Shown: positions 56,471 to 64,000 of the stretch, one piece after another
Layout: each line of letters opens with the position of its first letter
Numbering within the stretch: the first letter of the stretch is position 1
NCBI GenBank assembly: GCA_963676515.1
Contig: OY781061.1
Location: 1,240,001-1,304,000, forward strand
DNA from: G963667145 sp963676515 [NCBI: Candidatus Cloacimonadota bacterium]
GTDB lineage: Bacteria; Cloacimonadota; Cloacimonadia; G963667145
Length of the DNA stretch: 64,000 nt
Direction of reading: 5' to 3'
Notes under the pieces: model-generated
Told to the model about the DNA's origin: nothing
Databases searched by the model: none
What the model saw: the letters and a program-made list of their open reading frames with translations, nothing else
Program-made: the position numbers and the translations under genes

Positions 56471-57274
56471 ATGAAAAGAGTATTGTTATTAATGGTGATT
56501 TTTTTCACATTTGGCTGTAACATATTTGAATCAGAATCAAATAGTGATGTGGCAGAAACAGATATGAAAAAAGTTAACATAAATTTTAGTGAGATAACAG
56601 GGCTTTTATCTCCCACTGTGGATTATGATTTGAAAATGCTAATTGGTGGAAGATACGAAGATTATGAAGAGAAAGACGGAACAAATCTCACGGAAGGTGA
56701 TGAAACTTATGTTTTGAACTTGAATTTGAAGAAAGGACATAGTTATAAATTTGCCGAGTTCACAATCAAAGAAAACAGTAGCGAAGTTTATACGATAGAC
56801 ACCAATAATACAAGCAACATAGGTGGTTTCACTATAAATAGCGATGGCACCACCGATCCAGCGACGATAAAGATTTATTTGCTCAAAGTAGACCCTTATA
56901 ATGATGACCCAGTTGTGGATGTCGACATAACGGTGGAAACTGACGAGATGCCTGTCGTTGACCTGACATTCAAAATTACCTTGAACAATACAAGTAATCC
57001 GATACTTCAAGTTTTCAGGTGGAAAACACAGGGAGAACCAGATGCTTGGGAAAAAGAAGTGGAAAAACACAGTTCATCAGTCATTTATGATATGGATACA
57101 GATGCCGAATATGTTGTTACAGAAGAAGATAATGGGGATCTATCTCATTCATTTTACAAAGATGAATATAAGATAGTTGCCTGTGATTCTATTTCGGAAA
57201 CTTCCATGGAAACTAAAATTTATTATGATACATCTGCAAATTTGAATGGGAAAAATATAATTTTTGACTTTTGA
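56471..57274 (+). CDS. Lipoprotein of unknown function
   Basis: A 267-residue protein with signal peptide and lipobox FTFGC at residues 12-16; strong ribosome site AAAGGAGAG. The acidic mature part (many D, E, N, T) has beta-strand-like repeats such as ETYVLNLNLKKGHSYKFAEFTIKEN and DVDITVETDEMPVVDLTFKITLNN, suggesting one or two Ig-like or beta-sandwich domains. I do not recognise a family. It is likely anchored to the outer or inner membrane and exposed in the periplasm or on the surface. Confidence 0.75.
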   Translation: MKRVLLLMVIFFTFGCNIFESESNSDVAETDMKKVNINFSEITGLLSPTVDYDLKMLIGGRYEDYEEKDGTNLTEGDETYVLNLNLKKGHSYKFAEFTIKENSSEVYTIDTNNTSNIGGFTINSDGTTDPATIKIYLLKVDPYNDDPVVDVDITVETDEMPVVDLTFKITLNNTSNPILQVFRWKTQGEPDAWEKEVEKHSSSVIYDMDTDAEYVVTEEDNGDLSHSFYKDEYKIVACDSISETSMETKIYYDTSANLNGKNIIFDF

Positions 57275-57377
57275 AGGAAATTACTTTCCGATTTTGGGTG
57301 GTGCTACTTTAGTGTTGTGACTTCAGCGTGATGAAGTTTGTGGATGAGAAGAAAAAATTTGATTAAGGATTAACTGG

Positions 57378-58145
57378 ATGAAATATTTGATAAAATTTTT
57401 GCTGCGAATAGTGCCAAGGCATCATCTGCATAAGGTGGCTCACTGGGGGTTGCGATGCGTTGCGTGGTGGTATGCTGGCGATAGATACGAAGATCCGATC
57501 ACGGGAAAGAGGTATCGCAAGTTGTTGCCGTATGGTCGCTTGAAGCAGCGAGTAAATGCTTTGGCTCCCGACTCTTTGTCTTTGGAAAGGCATCGCCTAT
57601 TTTGGCTTTTTCTGCAGAAAGAGACAGATTTCTTTGCAAAGAAATATAAGCTTTTGCATTTAGCACCAGAATACTGTTTTCTAAATATTTTCAAGAAACT
57701 TCCTAATATTGAGTATGTTACTGCTGATCTCAACTCGCCGTGGGCGGATTTCCATTTTGATGTTCATCAGATTCCGTTTGCTTCGGAGAGTTTTGACCTT
57801 GTGTTTGCAAACCACCTATTAGAGCATGTGCAGGACGATGGTCAGGTGTTGCGGGAGTTCTACAGGGTGATGAAAAGCGGTGGTTGGGGAATTTTCATGG
57901 TGCCGATGGATTTAAACCAAGAGGCTACGCAAGAAGACCCGACTGTTACCGATCCGCAGATGAGAGAGCAGCTCTATGGGCAGGCAGATCATCTTCGCTT
58001 GTATGGGCTCGATTATCTGGAGCGATTGCGAGCTGCGGGCTTTCAGGTGAGGGAGTACGATGTGGTGAATAGTTTGGGGAGATCTCAGGCTGAACGCTAT
58101 TGTCTGGACGAGGGCGATAAGCTCTATCTGTGTAGCAAGAGATAA
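57378..58145 (+). CDS. SAM-dependent methyltransferase (Methyltransf_11 type)
   Basis: A 255-residue class I methyltransferase. After a basic N-terminus with Cys/Trp (VAHWGLRCVAWWYAG) and a small GKRYRKLLPYGR motif comes LLHLAPEYCF (the SAM motif I is the degenerate APE form), VTADLNSPWADFHFDVHQIPFASESFDLVFANHLLEHVQDD and FYRVMKSGGWGIFMVPMD. The LAPE form occurs in methyltransferases of polysaccharide loci. It is GC-richer than its AT-rich neighbours, so it probably belongs to the chromosome backbone. The acceptor is unknown. Confidence 0.85.
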   Translation: MKYLIKFLLRIVPRHHLHKVAHWGLRCVAWWYAGDRYEDPITGKRYRKLLPYGRLKQRVNALAPDSLSLERHRLFWLFLQKETDFFAKKYKLLHLAPEYCFLNIFKKLPNIEYVTADLNSPWADFHFDVHQIPFASESFDLVFANHLLEHVQDDGQVLREFYRVMKSGGWGIFMVPMDLNQEATQEDPTVTDPQMREQLYGQADHLRLYGLDYLERLRAAGFQVREYDVVNSLGRSQAERYCLDEGDKLYLCSKR

Positions 58146-58184
58146 ATTTCTAATATTTCCCTTTTAACTTAAGTAAAAAACATC

Positions 58185-58221
58185 TTGACCTCTTTTAGGT
58201 TCAACAAAAAGTGAACCTAAA
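58185..58221 (+). promoter_or_regulatory. Operator with perfect inverted repeat upstream of the efflux operon
   Basis: TTTAGGTTCA (58194-58203), 8-base spacer, TGAACCTAAA (58212-58221); arms are perfect and their centres are 18 bases apart. A -35-like TTGACC (58185-58190) lies just upstream, so bound regulator would cover the promoter. The first gene of the operon encodes a MarR/GbsR-like repressor, implying autoregulation. Confidence 0.7.
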
Positions 58222-58260
58222 TTAACCAAATGAATTTATTGAATTTTTAAGGAGTTCTTT

Positions 58261-58746
58261 TTGAAGTTAGAACTAACGCAGAATCAAAAAAAATTAATCC
58301 AAAAAACGGTGAGCTTGGAGGGGAAAAGGGGCTTTAAATCTTCGGCTTCTTTGATAGCGGGGCTTATTTTGGTGACGGGCAACAAGGGGCTCTCCTTTGA
58401 TGATATCCAAGACACATTGGAATTGAGCAAAGGGGCGGTGAGTTTGGGATTGAGTCTTCTGACAGGTATTGGTAGGTTGGAGGATTTCAAGAAATTTAAT
58501 GAGCGGAAAAGGTATTTTCGCATTCCGCTTAATTCTTCTTTGAAAGAGCATATAGAAGATGCTTTGGAGATGTTCGTTGATTTTAAGAATTTGGTGTCTG
58601 AACTGATAGCTGATAAACAAATCGAGTTTGAGAAAGATTTTGGCAAGATTATGGACGAAGATTTGGAGTTTGTGAGCTTTATACTAAAAAGGGTGACTAA
58701 CGCCGTAGAAGAATGGAAAGGGATGAAAAAAAATGAAAAGAATTAG
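58261..58746 (+). CDS. GbsR/MarR-type transcriptional regulator
   Basis: A 161-residue protein starting with TTG 58261, 6 bases after AAGGAG. The winged-helix core (about residues 30-85: ILVTGNKGLSFDDIQDTLELSKGAVSLGLSLLTGIGRLEDF...KRYFRI) matches GbsR-family regulators, and the C-terminal helices could form a dimer. It probably represses the downstream TolC-RND efflux genes through the operator at 58194-58221, perhaps responding to the pump's substrate. The tolC start overlaps its end by 14 bases. Confidence 0.82.
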   Translation: MKLELTQNQKKLIQKTVSLEGKRGFKSSASLIAGLILVTGNKGLSFDDIQDTLELSKGAVSLGLSLLTGIGRLEDFKKFNERKRYFRIPLNSSLKEHIEDALEMFVDFKNLVSELIADKQIEFEKDFGKIMDEDLEFVSFILKRVTNAVEEWKGMKKNEKN

Positions 58747-60103
58747 TATTTTACTTTTGGTGTTTTCTTTTTCTTGTTTGTGTTCGCTGTCTTTGGAAGA
58801 AGCAAAAGAGTTGGCTCTGGAAAACAATCTGGAGCTGAGCTCATCGTGTTACGAGCAAAAAAAGGCTAAAAAGCAATATTGGCAAGCATGGGGTGATGCC
58901 CTATTGCAAGTGAATGCCGTGGCGGGGTACTCTTACAAGAAGTCGGAATATCCAGATGCATCTCCTGCTTATATCGACAGGTTGACCAGTTTTGCTGCTT
59001 CCTCTGGTGAGATGACGGGTGATGACAAGATTTTAGCGGCAGAGATTATGAATTTGCAGGAAGATAACTATCCCAATGAAGAGCTAACAAATTTTGCGTA
59101 CGGGATAGAGGCGACTCAGATAATCTCGCTGAAAACGCCTATCGGTGTGAGTATGGTAGGAGATGTGGCAGATATTTCTAGCTTGAGTGCTGACCTAAAA
59201 AGGCAAGAGGTTTTGTTTACTGTGAGCAAATATTACTATATGTTGCTGCTCGCCAGCCAAGAGTATCAAATCCAGAAACAGGCTTTGGAGATTGCACAGG
59301 AGAATTTCGAGCAAGTGGAGAGTATGTATCGCAATGGGGTTGTCTCGCAGTACGATTATCTGAGGGCGAGATTGGAGGTTACCAAGCAGAAGCCGAAACT
59401 GGAGCAGTCGGACAAGAATTTGGTGCTGGCAAGGCAAAGTTTCAAGAATTATGTACGCTGGGATGATGAGCAAGAGCTGGTGATTACCGACTCCCTGAAA
59501 GTGCCGAGCATAAAGGTATCGAGCTTGGATGAGTCGCTCAAAAGGGCACAAACCTCGCGTAAGGAGCTAGAGATAGCTAAAATAGCGACGACTATTAAAC
59601 GCAAAGATTACAGAGTACAGCAGATCTCTTTTTTACCCGATTTTAAGGCGTCTTTTGAGTACAAGCAGTTTTCACAAACCTATGAGAACAGCGTAGAGAC
59701 GGATAATTTTGGTAATTATTGGCAAATGAGTTTGGGTGCTTCGATGCCGCTTTTTACTAGTTTTGCTCGTTTCAACAAAGTATCGGTGAAGCAGTACGCT
59801 TGGCGACAAGCCAGAGAGGATGAGCTGAATACGAAAGATCTGGTGAAGCTGGATGTGCAGAACAGTTACTACACTCTCATCCAGTCGCAAAAAAGCTGGC
59901 AGTCGCAAAAAGAAAATCAGGATTTGGCTAAAAAAGCTTTTAGCATTGCTCAGGGCAGATACGAAAATGGGATTTCTACGCAGCTAGAGTTTTTGGATGC
60001 TACTTTGCAACAAAATGTGGCGGAATTAGGATATTTAAATAGTGTTTACGAATATATAATAGCTCTGCAGAGTTATAAAATGGCTATAGGAGATAAGTTA
60101 TGA
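58733..60103 (+). CDS. tolC: TolC-family outer-membrane efflux protein
   Basis: A 456-residue outer-membrane factor: signal peptide MKRISILLLVFSFSCLCSLS, then the typical LSLEEAKELALENNLEL, paired coiled-coil blocks (YQIQKQALEIAQENFEQVESMYRNGVVSQYDYLRARLE, then LAKKAFSIAQGRYENGISTQLEFLDA), i.e. the two OEP repeats. It forms the trimeric exit duct of the RND efflux system encoded downstream. ATG 58733 lies inside the regulator gene, with AAAGGGATG-type coupling. Confidence 0.92.
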   Translation: MKRISILLLVFSFSCLCSLSLEEAKELALENNLELSSSCYEQKKAKKQYWQAWGDALLQVNAVAGYSYKKSEYPDASPAYIDRLTSFAASSGEMTGDDKILAAEIMNLQEDNYPNEELTNFAYGIEATQIISLKTPIGVSMVGDVADISSLSADLKRQEVLFTVSKYYYMLLLASQEYQIQKQALEIAQENFEQVESMYRNGVVSQYDYLRARLEVTKQKPKLEQSDKNLVLARQSFKNYVRWDDEQELVITDSLKVPSIKVSSLDESLKRAQTSRKELEIAKIATTIKRKDYRVQQISFLPDFKASFEYKQFSQTYENSVETDNFGNYWQMSLGASMPLFTSFARFNKVSVKQYAWRQAREDELNTKDLVKLDVQNSYYTLIQSQKSWQSQKENQDLAKKAFSIAQGRYENGISTQLEFLDATLQQNVAELGYLNSVYEYIIALQSYKMAIGDKL

Positions 60104-61110
60104 AAAAATTTTTAGTAGTTAGTGTTTTGTTGGTGAGTTTGTTGGCGTGTTCCAAAGAGAAAAAAGAGAGTTTGTCGGATATCCAAAAAAGAGAAGGCAT
60201 CCCTGTGAAGGTGCAAGAGGTGACAGACCAAGAGTTTAGCAAAGAGCTGTATTTTACTTCTAGTCTGGGAGGTTACAAGCAGACCAGTGAGTTTAGTCCT
60301 ATTGCCACAGAGGTGTCGAAGATTTTGGCGAAGGTTGGACAAAAAGTGAAAAAGGGGCAGACGATTTTGCGGTTCCCCGACGACAAACCTTCGGCGAATT
60401 ATTTGCAGGCAAAATCGGCTTATGATAATAGTGCCAAGACTTATAACCGAATGAAAAAAGTTTACGACAAAGGCGGCATCTCCAAGCAAAATATGGATAA
60501 TATCGCTACGCAGTACGAGGTGAGCAAAGCTAATTTCGAGTCGGCTTCGCAATTGGTGGAGGTGACTAGCCCCATCGATGGTGTGGTGAGTGCCATAAAT
60601 GTGAGTCTTACGGATAATATTTCGCAGGGAGCTTTTTTGTTTACGGTTTCTGATCTGAGCAAATTGAAGACGAAGTTGTACGCATCGGAAGCACAAATAA
60701 TGCAGATGAAAGAGGGTCAAAAGGTGAGAGCGGAGTGGAACGGTGTTGCTATCAACGGAAAAATCTCGGAGCTGTCGATGTCCAAAGATCCTATTTCGCA
60801 GAGCTTTGTGTGCTTCGCAGAGTTCGATAATAGTGATATGCAGGTGCTATCTGGGGTGTTGGCTGATATTTATGTGAGGGTGATAGATTTGCCGAAGGCG
60901 AAAGTGGTGCCTTTTAAGGTGGTGCAAAAAGATAAAGATGGCAATTTCGTCTATGTGGTGGAGCAAAATATTGCCAAGAAAAGATATGTGCAGGTAAAAG
61001 AGCAAAACGAGACGATGGTGAGTGTAGATGGCTTGATGAACGGAGAAACGGTGGTGCTGGTCGGATACAATATGGTGTACGATGGTGGCAAAGTGAAAGT
61101 TGTTCAGTAG
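60100..61110 (+). CDS. RND efflux membrane-fusion lipoprotein
   Basis: A 336-residue periplasmic adaptor with lipobox LLAC at about residues 14-17. It starts 4 bases inside the tolC stop (ATGA). The lipoyl-like part (EVSKILAKVGQKVKKGQTILRF) flanks a short coiled coil (NYLQAKSAYDNSAKTYNRMKKVYDKGGISKQNMDNI), and VTSPIDGVVSAINVSLTDNISQG is the second lipoyl half. The C-terminal beta-barrel has RAEWNGVAINGKISELS. AcrA/MexA-type proteins join the pump to TolC. Confidence 0.95.
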   Translation: MKKFLVVSVLLVSLLACSKEKKESLSDIQKREGIPVKVQEVTDQEFSKELYFTSSLGGYKQTSEFSPIATEVSKILAKVGQKVKKGQTILRFPDDKPSANYLQAKSAYDNSAKTYNRMKKVYDKGGISKQNMDNIATQYEVSKANFESASQLVEVTSPIDGVVSAINVSLTDNISQGAFLFTVSDLSKLKTKLYASEAQIMQMKEGQKVRAEWNGVAINGKISELSMSKDPISQSFVCFAEFDNSDMQVLSGVLADIYVRVIDLPKAKVVPFKVVQKDKDGNFVYVVEQNIAKKRYVQVKEQNETMVSVDGLMNGETVVLVGYNMVYDGGKVKVVQ

Positions 61111-61130
61111 AGCAAAAGAGGTAGAGTAAA

Positions 61131-64000
61131 ATGTTTTTATCTAATATTTCCATAAAAAGACCGATAATGATGACAATGATTCTTTTGGTCTCGATAATTT
61201 TTGGAGCGATGGCTTATTTTAAGTTGCCGATGAATCTTTTCCCTAATGCGGATATCCCGTATGTGACAGTGCAAACGATCTATCCTGGAGCGGGACCACA
61301 AGAGGTGGCTAGTGGTGTGTCGGACATACTGGAAGACGAGATTGCTACGGTCTCCAAGATAGAGGAGCTGAAATCTTATTCTATGGATAATGTTTCCTTG
61401 ATAATGATTCGCTTCGAGTTGGACAAAGATGTGGATATCGCCAAAGATGAGGTGAAGGCGAAAGTGGACGCTGTGGTCAATGATCTTGCTGATGGCGTAC
61501 AGTTGCCGGTAGTGGAGAAGTTCGACCCCACTCAAACGCCTATCATGCAGTTGGTGGTCTCCTCAGACAATCTTTCGTCATTAGAGTTGTACGATTTGGC
61601 AGATAATAGGATTAAAGATCAATTTAATCAAATAGAAGGTGTGGCAGCTGTGAACTTAGTGGGTGGTGTGCAGAGAGAGATAAAAGTAGGCATGACACCT
61701 AATATAGCCAGGCAAGAGTACTTTACGCCATTGCAGCTGGCACAAAAGCTGGGGATGGCAAATGTGGACATACCATCGGGCAGTTACAGCATCGATGGGC
61801 GGGAAATTTCTGTGAAGAGCAAAGGTTTATTTGGTAGTCTGCAGCAGATGAGCAGATCCCGAGTGGCGACACCTAGAGGCGTGAAGCAGCTGGGGCAGAT
61901 AGCAACTATTGCCGCTGGCGAAAAGGATATGGACACAAGGGCTCTTTTTTATGATAATGTGGAGAAAAAATCGGAAAAGAATGTGATAATGTTGGAGATT
62001 GTAAAATCTTCGGAAGGAAATCCCGTGCAGATTGCCAAGAGTGTGAAGGAGAAAATCGAAACATTGTTGGGCATTTTGCCTCAGGGCACGAACATGAAGA
62101 TTGTGAAAAATGATGCTGACTTCATAGAAGGCTCGGTAAACGACACCATCAGCACGCTTTTTTTGGGGGTTTTGTTTACGGCGATAGTGCTGTTGTTTTT
62201 CTTGCACGACCTTCGCTCGACCTTGATTGTGGCTCTTTCGATGCCAGCCTCTTTAATTTCTACATTTTTGGTAATGAACTGGATGGGCTTTAGCTTGAAT
62301 ATGCTCTCGCTAATGGGATTGAGTACCTCTGTGGGGGTGCTGGTGTCCAACTCGGTGGTGGTGATCGAGAACATCTTTCGGCATATGCATACAGGCGATG
62401 GCAGACGAAATGCCTCGGCTAAAGGTACTGCGGAGGTAGTGGTGGCAGTAGTGGCTGCTACGATGACCAACATCGTGGTGTTTGTGCCTATCGGTAGTAT
62501 GGACTCGCTAATGGGGATTTTCTTTCAAGAGTTTGCTTACACGGTGGTGATAGCCACGGCGTTCTCGTTGATTTACTCTTTTACGCTCACGCCGATGTTG
62601 GCGTCGCTCATATTACCCGAAAACCAAAAGAAAGGCAAGCTGGGAGAGAGCATCGAGAGGCTTTTGGACAAGGTAGATATGGGGTATGGCAGATTATTGG
62701 AAAAAATTATCCACACGAAATTTAGAGCTGTGATGACGGTGTTTGTGCCTTTTGTGTTGCTGGTGATAACGATTATGTGTGCTGGTATGCTTGGTTCGGA
62801 TTTTATCCCTTATATGGACAACGGCGAGATTACCATGGATGTGAATATGCCCAGTGGCACGAGTATGGACAAGACGGAGGAGACTTATCTGGAGCTGCAA
62901 GAGAAGGTGGCGAAATTCCCTGAGGTGAAGTTGATAATGACCAAACTAGGTAGCCAAGGGGAGCTGGACAAGGGCGACAACCTGGGGACGGCGTACATCA
63001 AGCTGGTGGACAAAGACCAGCGTAAAGCTAGTGCTCCAGAGGTGGTGGAAAAAATCTCTAGGGAGCTTGCGGATTACCCAGGAGCGGAGATAAAAATCGA
63101 GGTGACCACAGAGGGGTTGGGTGCAGCCGTGCAGTTCAATCTGCGGGGACCAGACCAGCAAGGTCTGGAAAGATACAAAGAAGTGATAATGGCAAAATCT
63201 CGCGATATACAGGGACTGGTGAATTTCAAGAACTCTATTGGCGATGCCAAATTGCAAGTGGAACTACGACCTAAGCGGAAGATGTTGCAGGAGCTGGGCA
63301 TAGATATTGCCACTCTTGGCAGCATGGTGAGGGCTTCGATACAAGGGCTAACTCCGACACAGTACGACATCGACGGCGACAAATACGATATTCGCGTGAG
63401 CTACACAGAAGAGTCGGTGAACTCTTTGGGCAAGATAGAAAGCATTCCTATCGTGACCTCCAAGGGCGTGTTTGTCCTTTCGCAACTGGCAGAGGTGAGT
63501 TTTACCAGTGTCGCTAATAAGATAATTCACGACAATAGGATTAACTCTATCCAATTCACAGGAGCAAACGCTGATGGGAGCTCTCTCTCGGAGGTGGTCA
63601 GTCAGGTTCAGCAGATGCTTGCTGATTTGGACTTGCCAGCAGAATATACGGTTGCTTGGGGTGGCAACGCCAAAGAGATGCAGACGACGATGACGGAGAT
63701 GATGAAAGCGGGGTTATTGGCAATAGTGCTCACTTATATGCTTTTGGCAGCGATATTGGAGAGTTTCATCCAACCGTTGTACATCTTGGCGACTTTACCC
63801 TTGGCAGCTATCGGCGTGATATGGTCGCTCATCCTTGCGGGACTTAGCCTGAATATCGTTACGATGATGTCGATGATTATGCTCATCGGGATTGTGGTTA
63901 ATGCGGCGATATTGCTACTTGACTATACCAATCAGCTCAAGGCCAGTGGGCTTTCGCCGCGGCAAGCTCTTTTGCAGGCGTGTCCCATTAAACTGCGACC
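61131..64000 (+). CDS. RND-family multidrug efflux permease (partial at right edge)
   Basis: An open frame of at least 956 codons from ATG 61131 after a weak site, running off the window; full members are about 1000-1050 residues. It opens FLSNISIKRPIMMTMILLVSIIFGAMAYFKLPMNLFPNADIPYVTV, a textbook HAE/AcrB-like start. TM4 reads LMGLSTSVGVLVSNSVVVIENIF: at the position of the AcrB proton-relay Asp pair (407/408) it has Ser-Asn. The second half (TM7-10) has LAAIGVIWSLILAGLSLNIVTMMSMIMLIGIVVNAAILLLDY and ends QACPIKLRP, in frame to the last base. It pumps small molecules across the inner membrane using an ion gradient. Confidence 0.95.
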   Translation, partial: MFLSNISIKRPIMMTMILLVSIIFGAMAYFKLPMNLFPNADIPYVTVQTIYPGAGPQEVASGVSDILEDEIATVSKIEELKSYSMDNVSLIMIRFELDKDVDIAKDEVKAKVDAVVNDLADGVQLPVVEKFDPTQTPIMQLVVSSDNLSSLELYDLADNRIKDQFNQIEGVAAVNLVGGVQREIKVGMTPNIARQEYFTPLQLAQKLGMANVDIPSGSYSIDGREISVKSKGLFGSLQQMSRSRVATPRGVKQLGQIATIAAGEKDMDTRALFYDNVEKKSEKNVIMLEIVKSSEGNPVQIAKSVKEKIETLLGILPQGTNMKIVKNDADFIEGSVNDTISTLFLGVLFTAIVLLFFLHDLRSTLIVALSMPASLISTFLVMNWMGFSLNMLSLMGLSTSVGVLVSNSVVVIENIFRHMHTGDGRRNASAKGTAEVVVAVVAATMTNIVVFVPIGSMDSLMGIFFQEFAYTVVIATAFSLIYSFTLTPMLASLILPENQKKGKLGESIERLLDKVDMGYGRLLEKIIHTKFRAVMTVFVPFVLLVITIMCAGMLGSDFIPYMDNGEITMDVNMPSGTSMDKTEETYLELQEKVAKFPEVKLIMTKLGSQGELDKGDNLGTAYIKLVDKDQRKASAPEVVEKISRELADYPGAEIKIEVTTEGLGAAVQFNLRGPDQQGLERYKEVIMAKSRDIQGLVNFKNSIGDAKLQVELRPKRKMLQELGIDIATLGSMVRASIQGLTPTQYDIDGDKYDIRVSYTEESVNSLGKIESIPIVTSKGVFVLSQLAEVSFTSVANKIIHDNRINSIQFTGANADGSSLSEVVSQVQQMLADLDLPAEYTVAWGGNAKEMQTTMTEMMKAGLLAIVLTYMLLAAILESFIQPLYILATLPLAAIGVIWSLILAGLSLNIVTMMSMIMLIGIVVNAAILLLDYTNQLKASGLSPRQALLQACPIKLR

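Noticed and set aside
60112-60720. Long antisense frame over the membrane-fusion gene
   Set aside because: It is a shadow of the well-identified sense gene, with no family signature.

Overview
The window comes from a Gram-negative (diderm), moderately AT-rich bacterium. It encodes exported haemagglutinin-like proteins, several lipoproteins, an outer-membrane barrel, a parvulin-type chaperone, a TolC-type efflux system and an O-antigen/capsule locus. I cannot name the species. The mix of housekeeping genes and small FCB-type proteins (a DUF3098-like protein, a TPR lipoprotein, a huge kinase/ATPase/GAF/HATPase protein) would fit a phylum such as Cloacimonadota or a relative, but this is a weak inference.

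Region 1 (1-16900) is a contact-dependent-inhibition-like polymorphic toxin locus. It holds the end of one giant filamentous haemagglutinin (FHA/CdiA-like) gene and a second, nearly whole copy starting at 5688 with a two-partner-secretion domain. Each copy ends in a different toxin tail and is followed by a small candidate immunity gene. A third, orphan toxin cassette follows, starting with a reused pre-toxin segment and broken by a frameshift and an IS30 remnant. The second giant gene is split by one extra G in a G7 tract; with G6 it would encode about 3306 residues. About 1.97 kb of the two copies is almost identical, then they diverge. The toxin tails look like an alpha/beta hydrolase, an L,D-transpeptidase-like domain, and a second alpha/beta hydrolase (orphan). 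No TpsB/CdiB transporter lies in the window.

Region 2 (16870-18290) is a scar: an IS30 transposase without its N-terminus abuts a sodium:neurotransmitter symporter gene without its 5' half. Region 3 (18430-24300) has a 2[4Fe-4S] ferredoxin and, on the minus strand, a compact run xerD-mutL-miaA-barrel-TPR lipoprotein-DUF3098-like. Region 4 (24450-29250) has tRNA-Pro, a UDP-sugar dehydrogenase/epimerase pair, carbamate kinase and an MFS transporter. Region 5 (29280-36210) has a 1765-residue protein whose kinase domain lacks its catalytic residues, a tiny membrane protein and tsaD. It is followed by about 890 bp of non-coding DNA rich in inverted and tandem repeats. Region 6 (37050-45020) has tRNA-His, serC, rho, an M20 amidohydrolase, a parvulin-like chaperone and a BMP-family lipoprotein.

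Region 7 (45089-56207) is a surface polysaccharide locus: gmd, a GDP-fucose/colitose synthase, a ColD-type 3-dehydratase, a flippase, a GT10 fucosyltransferase-like enzyme, an FkbM methyltransferase and three more glycosyltransferases. It points to GDP-L-colitose or a related deoxysugar, and its base composition becomes strongly AT-rich after gmd. Region 8 (56471-64000) has a lipoprotein, a methyltransferase and an efflux operon (GbsR-like regulator, TolC, membrane-fusion protein, RND pump) behind a perfect 10-bp inverted repeat. The pump gene runs off the right edge.
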